NCBI RefSeq assembly: GCF_001625215.2
Contig: NC_030385.2
Location: 44,169,598 to 44,233,597, forward strand
Origin: Daucus carota subsp. sativus
Taxonomy: Eukaryota; Streptophyta; Magnoliopsida; Apiales; Apiaceae
Direction of reading: 5' to 3'
Length of the DNA: 64,000 nucleotides
Shown: in pieces, positions 1-10,699 of the stretch
Numbering within the stretch: position 1 is the stretch's first letter
How the letters are laid out: each line of letters starts with the position of its first letter
Made by a program: the position numbers and the translations under genes
The notes under the pieces: model-generated
The model's input: the letters and a program-made list of their open reading frames with translations, nothing else
What the model was told of the DNA's origin: nothing
The model's database searches: none

Positions 1-203
1 TCCAAGGCCGTAGTCTCCGACTTCCTCCTAAGGGGTCCGAAAGGACACAAGGTCAAATACCCGATGTAAACAAAGGCGACGCCACCAAGAACTATCTTCA
101 GCGGACGGATGGGAGGTTTGCTGCGCTGGTGGAGAACCCCATCTGTTTGCTTCCCTGAATTCGGAAGCTTTTGACCTGCCTGATCATTCTGCGATCCCAC
201 CAT
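1..203 (-). CDS. 5' part of a small membrane protein of unknown function
   Basis: An open frame starts with ATG at 203-201 and runs without a stop to the left edge, giving 67 codons. The product starts MVGSQNDQAGQKLPNSGK, is polar and basic at first, then has one hydrophobic stretch (IVLGGVAFVYIGYLTL, about residues 41-56), followed by a basic patch (PLRRK). This suggests a single-pass membrane protein with a short N-terminal tail. A good TATA box lies about 130 bases upstream of the ATG on the same strand (331-341), which supports a real gene. I do not recognise the family. A splice site near the left edge cannot be excluded, so the last residues are uncertain. Confidence 0.5.
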   Translation of the reverse strand, partial: MVGSQNDQAGQKLPNSGKQTDGVLHQRSKPPIRPLKIVLGGVAFVYIGYLTLCPFGPLRRKSETTAL

Positions 204-330
204 TCTCTTCTCTAATATGATAAAATCTTTTGCTGTACTTCAAAAATTCATGTGCATGATGATAGAAAACTTGGAAGAGGCGGTCATAAAATATAGGAAT
301 TGAGATGGAGAGCAAAAGATTTGCAAAGAG

Positions 331-341
331 AATATTTATAG
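331..341 (-). promoter_or_regulatory. TATA box of the left-edge gene
   Basis: The minus strand reads CTATAAATATT here, a near-consensus plant TATA box. Transcription would start around 300, leaving a leader of about 100 bases before the ATG at 203. The box lies in the short gap behind the APO2 stop codon, so the two genes are closely spaced in tandem. Confidence 0.5.
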
Positions 342-533
342 TGGTAAGCAAATGGCTAGCATGAGCCATTAAGCTCCAACAATAAATTTCCTACTTTCTA
401 GGAGAACCATGTATTATAAATCATGAACTTATGTTTAGATTTCCACTGAGAAATATAATGTGCAACTTCAATAGGTTACACGCTATTCTTACACTATGTA
501 ACAGATGATTGTGAAGGGTAAAAAGAGAAACAG

Positions 534-3086
534 TTACACTACCATTTCAGCTTCTTTTACAGTCGATGGAATCCCCACGTTTAACCTCATTGTTGGTTGG
601 TAGCGTTCAGGTGCAGCAGCACCGCCCTGCACACATATTTCAACCACTGCTGGAGCCTGACCATAAAAGCTCCTGAGCTCCCTTTGTAATTCGGGTTTAC
701 TGAGATCAGGAACGTGCCAAACATATCTTGGGGGTATAAAATCATCAAGGACTGCAGACTGCCAGCCATGTTGTCCATTCCGTTGCTGGTGCTTATGTGC
801 CCCACAATTTTGTGCCTTATGTCCACTGCCGCCAACATGTACCTCAGGACAATAGCCACAAACCCTCACAGGGTACATTTTCATCAACCTGTTCGCTCCT
901 ACTCTCATTTTTTCCCATGCTTCAAGTGTTTCCTCGGCAAGCAAGACTATTTCATCTGCATTTGATGGGACTACTAATCTGTTATCATTTTCCTCAGTTA
1001 ATATACTTTCCATTGGAACATATGGATCAGGGTCTGGCAGTTCACTTTCATCAGCATCAACAAACTCACTTTTGCTAATGCGAATGATTGGCTTTCTTCT
1101 TCTTTTCGTTGGAAACTCAGGCAAATCAACACCCGCTTGAATACAGAGCTCAACAACTGCTGGAACTCGAGGGACTGAAAACCTGTCTTCATGAGGTATA
1201 CGCCTACCTAGACGGTCAAAGAGGTGGTAAGCATCAATTGGAACTAGTATGTCCTCAACCACTGCCTTTGTCCACTCATGATGTCCCCTACGAAGTGAAG
1301 CATTTGGGCCTCTACATGATTTGAACGGATGTCCAACAGGTCCCACATGGATTTCGTTGCACCACCTAAAAATGTAAGTGCGTCAATACGAAAACATGGT
1401 TGCTGAAAGAGATCAAGAGATCAACTGCCAATAAAAGACAATGTATCATAACCATCTGAAACATACATGTTTAAATGTTATAACGATTCACTTTCCGCAA
1501 TTTCAGATGAGTGAAAATTTGGTACTAACAATAAGCAACAACCAAAATGACAGGCTCTTTTTTATATATATTTTGCTAATTAAAATGTCACAAACTTACC
1601 TGCAGGCAAGAACAGGCACAACCTTCAGGAGCTTCTTCAGATTGTTAATGAGTGTTATTCTTGCATTGTAAACACTGTATGCAACAGGAATCAATCTTTT
1701 GACCAGCAACCCATTCTTTGGTGGAGGGACTAGTGCTTTAGGCTTGCCTCTCCTGTCCTTCATCCTCTGTCTAGCATTTCTCCGCAATTCCACTATGGGT
1801 ATAGGAAAGGGCTTCTTCTCTTTCTTAGAATAGTAACGAGGAAAATCAGCATTCTGAGGAGGACCTTCACATCTGATGACAGACTGTCTATGGAATAATT
1901 TCTGGGGCTGGGTTTTAACTGCTGTTTGAAGTCTTAAATTGTTGCCACCGTACTGCAAAAGGCACATATCTCAATATGGCAAAAATTGTATAATTTGTAA
2001 ATACAGTTATAAATCTATATAAAAAAAAAGTCCGCACAAAATTACTTTAGCACTGGAAGCCAGAACACATATATTTTTGCATGGTGCTTATTATCATAAG
2101 CTGGTAATTGTTGTTTGACAAAATAGGTTCTGAGCCGAAGCATGGGCAAGCTAGCGCCATAGTTATCATGGAGCAGAATATACATTATATTGTACTACTT
2201 TTGAGAGAACATGTTTATATGAAGTACTCATTAAGACGATAAACTCTAACTTGCACATTCTACATGTAGCATGGACCCATTACACGATTTGATATAATTT
2301 TCTTAAAAGGAAAATAAACCTTTACAATTTTTAACAGTAGATTGTGTCTGTGAACATGAAATTCAATATAATGATGGACTTCAATTATTGCCATTTTAAA
2401 TCTTCAAACTTATGCTCATGTTTGAATGTACTCAAAATCGGGTCAGATCCAAGGCCAAATTGTTTCAGTTATCAAAACATGTCATTAGTAATTTCAAATT
2501 CTCAGACAAACCATCAGCATAGCTAGATGTAATTAATCCCAGTGCCACCCTTGTCCCTTACAACCTTATTCTTACAAGAGAATAAGATAGTTTCTTATTC
2601 TGAGATCCACAGATATGCCCCTTTCCACAATTCCTTACACGATCACACCGAGACTACAAAATAGCAATACTGCAAAGCCCTAAATTTAAAATTAAGTGGT
2701 AACTGATAAACTGAATCCACAGACTGGGCACATCAAACTAAACCAGACCTGATCAGACCCATCGTATTACGATTTACGAGTATTACACCATAGTACCCTA
2801 CAAAGCCAACAAACTCAATAACAAGAGCCCCAAACAATTATACTCACAAAACCAAACATAAGGCATTGCAAGAATGAACACATATGTTAACATGTATAGT
2901 GCAGATAATGCTCTAATTGAACCAACCAACCAAGATATTACAAAACTCAAATGATTAATTTTATTGGGAAAATGATTTCAATGGAACAGAAGTATAAATT
3001 AGGTTGAGAAAAGAGTATTAGATTACCTTAAAACCCAGGAACAAGAGTGGGTTACTGTTGTTGCTGATGTTGTGTCTGAAAAACAT
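534..3086 (-). CDS. APO2: APO2-like protein (ACCUMULATION OF PHOTOSYSTEM ONE family), chloroplast
   Basis: Three coding exons on the minus strand: 3086-3027, 1952-1600 and 1365-534, giving 414 residues. The phases agree and the splice sites are GT-AG. APO proteins are plant-specific chloroplast RNA-binding proteins; APO1 is needed for intron splicing and photosystem I accumulation, and APO2 is less well defined. Both conserved APO zinc motifs are visible: CNEIHVGPVGHPFKSC from about residue 140, and CPEVHVGGSGHKAQNC further on, each followed by an HHEW or QHGW-type end. The C-terminus GIPSTVKEAEMVV matches Arabidopsis APO2 almost exactly, which favours APO2 over APO1. The first exon (20 residues, MFFRHNISNNSNPLLF) would begin the transit peptide. 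It is short but its donor and phase fit. Next to an early nodulin-like gene, as in Arabidopsis. Confidence 0.93.
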
Positions 3087-4101
3087 AAATTTAGGAAGAT
3101 GGGGAGTTGTGCTTGTCCCCAATTGAGAGGAGCAAACGCAGGCGCAGTTCATTTCGGTCTCGCTCAATAACTCGTTACATATCTTGTTGCTGCCAAATTA
3201 TAATGTGCTTTGGAGTGGCCGTGAGTGAAATAACACGGCAGATATTTTTCACCCCAGAATCAGACTGTTATCCATTTGTTGATCAAATAATAAAATACAT
3301 GTTTCATTTAAAAAAATAAAAAAGAATCCAACAAAATAAATAAAATAAAATTTGAAAATTCTCTTTCTGATTAAAAATAACTAAAAATTATTTCAGTTTT
3401 CAATCCATCTTTCGATTCAACTGAGTTGCTTTTTATTTTCATGTATTATTTAACCTCATTTTCGAAAGAGCCTGCCTGAGGAGTGAGGACCTCAGTCTGA
3501 TGTCAAAATAGTTACTATAACGGTTAGACGAGGGGTATGGTTGTGGATTATTATGTATGATCAAATTTATAGATTTTATTTTATTGGAAAGTGATTACTT
3601 TTAATTTTGGTATGTTAACCGTAAGAATAAATCTTGATACACATCCTTAAACACTACAAACACAAAATATAGGACTAGTAAAAGATTTACATTTAATAGT
3701 ATGATTTTAAATTTTTGTTATTTTATTTATTGTTTTAATACTTATCGAATCGATTGAGAGTCGAACACCAAAGGCTGAGTCTCACTCATATTTCTTTGAG
3801 TAAATCAGGCCTCACTCTCCTCGACAAAGCCTCATTCCTCAAGATTAACTTAAAACAGTTACTCTCGATAACAAAAAAACCAACAACTTCAAATCACATA
3901 CGGGCTTTACGGTAACAGAACGAGTCAAAATAATCTCCAATCACTTTCAGATATTGTTACACATCAATTAAAACAATGCACAATAACAGAAACCAAATTA
4001 AAACTCTACTGTAATCCAAACATTCCAAATCAAGCAAATAATAATTAGTACTAATATTCGTCTTAATATTCAACAACCATTACTTCCTTTATTATAAGAA
4101 C
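3087..4101. other. Intergenic: APO2 upstream region and 3' side of the early nodulin-like gene
   Basis: No gene seen. The right part is the 3' flank of the early nodulin-like gene, the left part the promoter and leader of APO2. A stretch at 3460-3860 with repeated GAGTCTCACTC-like motifs may be an eroded repeat, but I found no clear ends. Confidence 0.5.
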
Positions 4102-5033
4102 CTAAAACCAGAAGCCTAGGCCAAAAACAAGAACACCAATGCCCACAACGCCATTCTTCAGACTGCTGCCTCCACTAGCGGGTGCGGGTGCAGGTGCGGG
4201 AGTTTGAATTATCGATGTCGACGGAGCGGGGGCCGGAGATACGTGACTTACATGGTGCCCATGATGATTTTTCTTGACTAGCTTTACTTCTAGCTTCTCA
4301 CCCTTCTCACAATTGTCTTTGTTGCCACTGATGAAATAAAAGGGTCCTTCTCCTTTGAGTTCGATTGATGTGTCTCCATTGTTGTATGATTTTAATACGT
4401 ATGGCTTGTCTACGTCACAGTTCTGGTAGCCATCGTGATTCACCTCCACTACTGAATCTTTCTTGCCGTCGTACTTGAATACTGATCTCATGTTTGCATG
4501 GAAGAAAAAAAATATTACAAGAATTAAAAAATCAAAAGAATTAAAAAAAAAGAGCATAAAATAACGTTTTTTGACAATTTAGGCTCATATGTCTTATGAC
4601 AATACGTTCTAATAATTCTCAGGGTGAGAATGAATCGAATCCGATGTCCCGAAATAACAGAGGATAAATGTATCACTTAGACTATCTAATCGCACTCAGA
4701 GATAAAATAGTTGAAAGACAAGAAAATCTATCATTATAAATTGTGCAAAAGACTATTGTTATAAACATATATGTCAGATTGATGATTTTGACTAAGATCC
4801 CGTGAATTAATAAAGAAATGCTAAAATAAAAGATTCGGGAAAAATAGATAATTACCAAGATGATCTCCTTTGAGGAAGCGTTGGCTAGAAGCCCAAACAT
4901 TGTAAGAGCTGAGTGGATCACTCGGAATCTTCCATTCTTTCTCTTTCCCAACCACAAATTCCCTAGCTTCACAAGCTGAGAGCACCACCACTACAAACGC
5001 CAAGCATGAAAAAAGAGTCCTAGAAAAAGCCAT
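4102..5033 (-). CDS. Early nodulin-like protein (phytocyanin-like, GPI-anchored type)
   Basis: Two exons, 5033-4856 and 4481-4102, joined in phase 1, give 185 residues. Order of parts: signal peptide (1-23, ending ACEA), a plastocyanin-like domain (about 24-125) with the family landmarks YNVWASSQRF, VFKYDG and the Cys pair in QNCDV and DNCEKG, then an arabinogalactan-like PAPAPST/PAPAPAPAS region, then a hydrophobic tail (VVGIGVLVFGLGFWF) typical of a GPI signal. Early nodulin-like proteins sit on the outer face of the plasma membrane. The blue-copper ligands are absent: the usual Cys and His of the FxC...GHC stretch read FISGNKDNC, with Glu/Lys where Met is expected, so it should not bind copper, as in other members. 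Arabidopsis homologues (ENODL10, ENODL12) lie in the matching blocks. Confidence 0.92.
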
Positions 5034-5105
5034 GACAACGCAAGTAAATTTTCTACTAGAGGGTTTTGTAAATATTGGCTGTTAAAAATGATGTGTTTGC
5101 GAGTG

Positions 5106-5113
5106 TATAAATA
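5106..5113 (-). promoter_or_regulatory. TATA box of the early nodulin-like gene
   Basis: The minus strand reads TATTTATA 73 bases upstream of the ATG at 5033, within ordinary range for a plant core promoter. No other regulatory site is claimed. Confidence 0.45.
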
Positions 5114-6841
5114 GGCACACTTAGAGGTAGGGTTAGGCAAGAGGTTGAGAAAATCTTGAAAGTATGAGTCAAGTCTTTGATATGGTCATGGGGAATCGAG
5201 AAAACTTAGGGGTTCAATTAATCTCGCTCCTATTCATTCGCAAATCACAAACGTTTCACTCCTCTATCAGAAATGCAGTAATAGGATTTATTTATTTTCC
5301 TTTTTTGCTCCAAAACATTTAATATAGGTATATTTACTTATTTAATCACATCCTATTGACATTAATGTGCATTGTGAATAAAAAAGTGATGCGTGTATGT
5401 GAAATGTACCTTGTCGTGACGGGATTATAAGTGTACGCGCAAATTTGTTCATTCGTATCCTAATTCGTACAAGAATAAATCTAATTTGAAAAAAGAATTT
5501 ACTCGTAGATAAATTGGATGTATACATAAAAGTAAAGTTATTAATTAGTAACTAACTTTTGGTTTTAGAAAACTCTAATTCATGTCATTTTTTATTTTTA
5601 TTAAAATTAACATAAAATACATAATTAGAAATAATTATCTATCATTTGAAAATGCATCTAATCTAATTTAAAATATAATCTTTATTTTTAAAAATAAAAT
5701 TAAATATTTTTAAATATTTAATATATTGATTAATTTGAGTTTTTTGAAAATCGAAAGGACATATAATTTGAGAATGAAAGAGAGTATATATACCTATTCA
5801 TTTCGGTAATTTGAGACAATATTCATTTGTTTAGTTAATTAAATTATAACAAAATTAGAAATAATTTATGGCATAGTAGGATGCGTGAAGATATGTTTCG
5901 CACAATCAAAGTTGTCTTCCGTTTGGGTGTAAATTACGTGTCTTTACGCTCGAGAGGAGATGATTCTATTTTTCTTTTTCTATTGAGCTGATTGAGCTTT
6001 CTTATCCTACTGAATATGTGTTCGGGTTCTGTTTGAATTTGTTGAGGAATAAATTTACATTGAACTTTTATCAATGGACACTAACAAATTGAATTCTGAG
6101 TTTAATTTTGCATCTCCAGGTGCCAAACATCACCTAAAATTGTGACTTATAAGAAAAGTGAGGGAATACCAATATTTCGATGTGTGATTGTTATTTTTTT
6201 TTTTTTAAAATAAAGACCATAAGAGGGGCTCTGACTGTTTGGACTTTAGAGTTATGAGAAATGTGATTTGTTTTCATTTTTATTAACATTCAATTCCATA
6301 ACGTGATGACTGTTTGGGCAACTTCTGACTTTTTTCCTATAATGAGTCGGTTTTTATTTTTTTTAACTCGTTTGTATAAAAAATTATAAAAAGCTGAGAA
6401 TGCTAGTTTTGGTTACAGGAATTCTACTTCTTTTTCAAATAATTTAATTACTTATAAGTTTTAAATTATTTCTCACTTTTATTCTACCTACTTTATTTAT
6501 TTTAAAAAATACTTTTTTTAAAAAAATTTAGCCAAAAGTCCACCCGAAACTAATTTCTTTCATCCACGGAGCGACAGTCTGCAGTTCTGGAAGAAATAAT
6601 TAGCACAATACCAAAACGTCATGAAACTCGTGACCCTGGGAATTGTGCCCATGGATAGCTTATATAGTCGTCTTGAAATAATGAAATCCGGTGATAAACT
6701 TAAAGAGCGAAATAGAAATAAAGTTGTACTAATCAAATAATACAACTATCACAAAGAGACATGAAAACTACAAGGTAGAGGAAGCAAAACAATTTTAACT
6801 TTGGAGTCTTGAAACTCAGCAGGTACAAAGAGGCAAGAGCC
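5114..6841. other. Intergenic between two divergent genes
   Basis: No gene seen. The DNA is strongly AT-rich (5560-5880 especially). The segment at about 6290-6555 contains an inverted, diverged match to the GGGCCGTTTGGG-type MITE found at 36489 and 51819: GAATGCTAGTTTTGG and GGAATTCTACTTC correspond to the reverse complement of those copies. The rest shows nothing recognisable. Confidence 0.45.
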
Positions 6842-8283
6842 ATGAACACTGGTATGCATAATATTTCTTCGTTTCGATCACGAATACACATGTTGTGTTA
6901 AGTAGTTAATTAACAGAGACCTTGATATCAACGGTTGTTTATATGCTTAATGTTGCAGAATACTATTACAAGGTTCCACATGTTCAAGATCAAGTAGTTA
7001 ATCACCCGAGTCGGCAAGAAATAAACTCAATTGAAAATGCACTATACGGAGCTGGATCCGAGCTAATAAGGTCAGAGCTCGGTGCTTATGGAGAAAAGAT
7101 ATTAGGTTCTGGCTCCAACTACGTGCGAAACAATGTAAGTTTTTTACTTGAATTAATTGTTGGAGAGTCTGAGCTCTAATACTGTGTTAACTGTTAAGTA
7201 ACCAGTTCTCCTGAAATCTCGAGGTGGATGGTTTACAATTGTCATATTGTATTCTAACATGTAATTCTTATGTACATTTGATGTTTGTGTAGATTGGCAG
7301 GTATGTTTCGAATCCGAGATATTATTTTCAAGTGAGCGACCAATATGTGGAGAACAAACTGAAAGTAGTCCTGTTCCCGTTCTTGCACAAGGTATTATGG
7401 TGTGCAGCTGAATAAAATTTCGGTGTTCATTCATCCATTTTGCATTAGTTCTTTGTATTATCAGAACTGTTGATCACTTTTTTCTGTTCTGTTCTTAATA
7501 ATGCTGGGTTTATATGTATATAAGGGGCACTGGATGAGAAGTGTGGATTCAGATGGAAGTAATTTTACATATAAGCCTCCGGTCTACGATATCAATGCCC
7601 CTGATCTGTACATCCCACTGATGGCATTTTGCACCTACGTTATTCTTGCTGGCTTTTTCCTAGGCTTCAGCGGCAGGTAACTTCTAGTTTCTTAATTTTT
7701 CACATTTTTTGCAAGTAGAAATCCTGGTAAGCCGTCCTCCATTCGAATGAGGATAAATGTTAGAATAACAATATGATCCTGATAAACCCTTTTTTCAACA
7801 CCTTAAGATTTTGGGAGAATTGATCACTTAACATGTTGCAGTCAGGAAATGTAAACCGTCGAGGTCTTATAAAAACAATGTATGTGATTCAGATTCAGCC
7901 CTGAAGCTCTAGGAGTGCAGTTCAGTAATGGACTATTATGCTGGCTATTACAAGTGTTACTTATCGAGGTAAGTCTGCATTACTTAGGCGGAGGAGACAT
8001 CCCGTTGCTCGATGTGGTCGGTTATGCTGGATACACATTCGTGGCAGCCTCGGTGCTTGTGGTGGTTAGGATATTGTGGAGCTACTCATTCTACGTTGTC
8101 ACGGCTTGGGAATGCTTTTGCATGGGGGTGTTCTTGGTGAAAACAATGAAGAGGATTTTGGTTGCAGAGGTTCCTAGTTCTCAGAAATCTGGTTCCAAGA
8201 CTAAGCGCAATTATCTACTGCTTCTGGTGGCAATTGCTCAATTTCCTCTTTTGTTTTGGCTTGGCAAATTAGCTTCCGTTTAG
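6842..8283 (+). CDS. YIF1: YIF1 family protein (Yip1-interacting factor homologue)
   Basis: Five coding exons: 6842-6851, 6959-7134, 7293-7391, 7525-7676 and 7893-8283. The sum is 828 bases (275 residues) and every junction keeps phase. YIF1 proteins are multi-pass membrane proteins of the Golgi and ER-Golgi vesicles that pair with Yip1 proteins in vesicle transport. Landmarks: [54 protein letters not shown] and a C-terminal half of about five hydrophobic segments ([16 protein letters not shown]-type onwards) ending [19 protein letters not shown]. The start is unusual: a 10-base coding exon, ATGAACACTG, before a 107-base intron. It is the only ATG I found that enters the family frame through a good donor, but a start inside exon 2 is not excluded. 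Confidence 0.85.
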
Positions 8284-8550
8284 TCTTTCAAACCATGACA
8301 TTCACTGCATGTCCTTCGTCTAGATGGAAATATTTTTATTGATGAAAGAAATCATTTTCTTCGAATATTATATTTCGATACAATTGATTAATATTTTTTT
8401 TTGAAACTACTCATTGATGTTGATATTACTCCCTCCGTCCCCCTCAATTGTTTACATTGGAGGGGGACACGGAGACCAAGACAATGTATGAAAAATGAGT
8501 AAAGTTAGATGAAAAGTGGGTAAAGTGGTGGGACCTACCAATATTTAATA

Positions 8551-8785
8551 CTCCCTCTGTCCCATTTTAACTGATGTTTGACTTTTTGACACGTATATTG
8601 AGGTGTAAAAAAATAATATCTACGCTCAATAAAAAGATTTAATTCTTATATCAATTAAAAGTTTAGATTCTAAACTTTTATTTGATATAAATTTTATAAA
8701 CAATAATTATGTTTAGATGTGATTTTTTTAACACCTTAAAATACGTGTAAAAAAGTCAAAAGCAGTTAAAATGGGACGGAGGGAG
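8551..8785. mobile_element. Stowaway-type MITE family B, copy 1 (nested)
   Basis: 235 bases between TA dinucleotides (8549-8550 and 8786-8787) inside the family A element. It has long inverted ends, CTCCCTCTGTCCCATTTTAA against TTAAAATGGGACGGAGGGAG, and a central palindrome around AGATTCTAAACTTTT. By eye it is about 94-95% identical to copy 2 at 22792-23026, which has the same length. Confidence 0.85.
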
Positions 8786-8939
8786 TAGTAGATTTGAGAT
8801 AATGGAGGAAAGTAGTGGGTGTAATAGTAGTTTTTATTGTTAAATATGAGATAGTGGAGGAAGATAGTGGGTGTAATGATGAGAAAAACTTACTATTTAT
8901 AGTAACGTAAAGAAATGAGAGGGACATCCCAAAATAGTA

Positions 8940-9243
8940 CTCCCTCCATCCCTTTTTATCTGTCCATTTTGTAAAAAAAAACACATACCAAGAAATAATT
9001 GATTGTATAAACTTTTTCATTAAATACCTCTGATTAATATCTTGAAAATGGTGGAATACCCTTACTTTATGTCTTGAAAATATGAATTCAACCAAGTTTT
9101 AAATAAGTCAAGCCTTGAAAATTGAAATTATGGAGATATATTTGAAAAATTATCATTAAATTAGTTTTGAAAGTATAAATGGACAGATAAATAGGGACAA
9201 ATTTTTACTTCCAAGATGGACAGATAAATAGGGACGGAGGGAG
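8940..9243. mobile_element. Stowaway-type MITE family C (nested)
   Basis: 304 bases between TA dinucleotides (8938-8939 and 9244-9245) inside family A. Ends CTCCCTCCATCCCTTTTTAT and GATAAATAGGGACGGAGGGAG-like. The right end is partly doubled: TGGACAGATAAATAGGGAC occurs twice about 36 bases apart. Confidence 0.8.
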
Positions 9244-9342
9244 TAACTGTCAAGAAATGAGAGGGACAGAGGGAGTATATTTTAGTACAATAATGTCTTA
9301 TAACAGGATTTTATTTTTTTTTTACATTCCTTAATTAAAACT

Positions 9343-9400
9343 AAAGACCGATTAGCTTCATACACAAAAAAAAAAAAAAAAAAAAAAAGACCGATTAGCT
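9343..9400. mobile_element. Tiny poly(A) insertion with 15-base target duplication
   Basis: The 15-mer AAAGACCGATTAGCT occurs at 9343-9357 and 9386-9400. Between the copies lie only TCATACAC and a run of about 20 A. A target duplication flanking a poly(A) tract is the mark of target-primed reverse transcription (LINE or SINE machinery), so this may be an extremely 5'-truncated retroinsertion. A slippage duplication is the alternative. Confidence 0.5.
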
Positions 9401-9813
9401 GGTGGAGCGATATATAGCATTTGACATCACATTTACAGATCATTACGTCACAAATGTTATTTTTATTTTTTTATAGTGTCAGAAATGTTATTTAGAACTA
9501 CAATGAGAATAGATATTCAAATTCCAAATATCCTGGATATCGATTAAACTTGAACTGTAATAATTTTTTGATAATTGGATAATCAGAATCTCCTATACGT
9601 TTTATAATCGATACGTTTGAAACCGATACGTTTTTTTACATGGAAACTGATGCGTTCAAAAACAAAACTTCCACAATATGCGTCCTATTCAATAAAGATA
9701 TTTATTTCTCCCGAAAACAAGAGTTTTAAAATATTTCTTTCACACGTTTTTAAATAGTAACCACCTCCCATGGATTACTTTCCTATTATTTACCCAACAT
9801 ATCATCTTAATAT

Positions 9814-10015
9814 GGGCAATGCTAGAGACCCCAAAAAAAATTCCCAAAAATCTTTACCAAATGATGTGGCAAACAAGTGGCTAGTTATGATTGGGTGATT
9901 GATGAATCTGCAGGAGGGTCTCATTATTATGGGAGTGAATTCAACCAATCAAATCTGGACACATAATTTGGGAAAATTATTTGGGACAATTTTTTTGGGA
10001 TCTCTAGCATTTTCC
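9814..10015. mobile_element. Mutator-like MITE with 9-base target duplication
   Basis: 202 bases with inverted ends of about 33 bases: GGGCAATGCTAGAGACCCC against GGAAAATGCTAGAGATCCC (reverse complement of the right end). The flanks repeat TCTTAATAT exactly (9805-9813 and 10016-10024); nine bases is the Mutator-type length. It lies about 90 bases upstream of the TATA box of the Cys-rich peptide gene. Confidence 0.8.
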
Positions 10016-10104
10016 TCTTAATATTAAAAAAAAATTCCAATATCATCAGACAAAAATCCTAAAATATTATTCTCTCCCTATAACATCTTCTCACACTATG
10101 CCCC

Positions 10105-10112
10105 TATATATA
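10105..10112 (+). promoter_or_regulatory. TATA box of the Cys-rich peptide gene
   Basis: TATATATA within CCCCTATATATAGCTGC, 82 bases upstream of the ATG at 10194. Transcription would begin near 10140, leaving a leader of about 50 bases, a normal layout for a small plant gene. Confidence 0.55.
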
Positions 10113-10193
10113 GCTGCAACAAAAGCATCAAAATGCACTCATCTCCATTTCTTGCAATACATAAAATAATTTGCTATTGATCGAATAGTTTCA

Positions 10194-10415
10194 ATGGAAG
10201 GCAAAAATCTCATCGCAGTAAAGTTTTTAATAGCGATAGTGATACTCATGGCGTTCGTTGTCTCCATGGAAGCAAAAGCTTATTGCTGTCCCCAGTTCCC
10301 TGGACTGTGCTGCCCCAATCCCTGTTGCGCAAGTTTGAAAAAACTTGGCTACACAGCTAGTGGGATATCTCCAGGGATGAAGCTGCCGTTCGGAGCATAT
10401 TTCGTTGATAATTGA
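10194..10415 (+). CDS. Small secreted cysteine-rich peptide, family not recognised
   Basis: A single uninterrupted frame of 73 residues. Residues 1-29 form a clear signal peptide: basic start (MEGKN), hydrophobic core (FLIAIVILMAFVV), small-residue end (MEAKA). The mature part of about 45 residues starts YCCPQFPGLCCPNPCC, three adjacent Cys pairs with spacing CC-x6-CC-x3-CC, followed by SLKKLGYTASGISPG and a Cys-free end. Six Cys could form three disulfides. A TATA box at a normal distance supports expression. The pattern is not that of GASA, defensin, LTP, thionin or RALF families as I know them. The frame is short, so family support from other genomes would matter. No function is proposed. 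Confidence 0.6.
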   Translation: MEGKNLIAVKFLIAIVILMAFVVSMEAKAYCCPQFPGLCCPNPCCASLKKLGYTASGISPGMKLPFGAYFVDN

Positions 10416-10533
10416 CGAAAAAATAATCTGTATCATTTTATTTTGTGTCGGATCGGTTATCTTGTATTGTTATAAGATGATTTGGAATGAGAAGGATTTA
10501 TCGTACGTTGTCCGTCAGATTATTACATAAGTA

Positions 10534-10699
10534 GTGCTAGGTGCACATAATTGTGTACATAAAATTTGTACATAATGTGGCATGTGATGTGGTGGATTTT
10601 AATTGGGGTGGTTGGTGTAAATGCCGGGAGTCATCCAATTAAAATTCACCACATGTCATTATGTACATGTTTTTGTACACAATTATGTGCACCAAGCAT
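10534..10699. mobile_element. Foldback MITE
   Basis: Two arms of about 75 bases pair with each other: GTGCTAGGTGCACATAATTG at the left matches the reverse complement of the right end (AATGCTTGGTGCACATAATTG-like), and the match runs on to TTTTAATTGG near the centre. I could not confirm a target duplication, so the superfamily is open (Mutator-like is possible). Confidence 0.65.

Larger units (their letters stand above)
8429..9275. mobile_element. Stowaway-type MITE (family A) carrying two nested MITEs
   Basis: Ends CTCCCTCCGTCCCCC and GGGACAGAGGGAG are flanked by TA at 8427-8428 and 9276-9277, the Stowaway (Tc1/mariner) target. About 300 bases belong to the host element. The rest is two other MITEs, 8551-8785 and 8940-9243, each also flanked by TA. 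An uninterrupted copy of the same family lies in opposite orientation at 22316-22620 and shows where the two insertions occurred. Confidence 0.85.

Noticed and set aside
184-369. Minus-strand frame of 61 residues overlapping the left-edge gene
   Set aside because: It spans the TATA box and leader of that gene, and its composition is that of translated AT-rich DNA.
7960-7985. Strong donor-like GAGGTAAGTC in the last YIF1 exon
   Set aside because: The frame reads through it with family-consistent sequence ([17 protein letters not shown]), so it is not used in the main transcript.
8766-9095. Minus-strand frame of 109 residues
   Set aside because: It runs through three nested MITEs and is not a gene.
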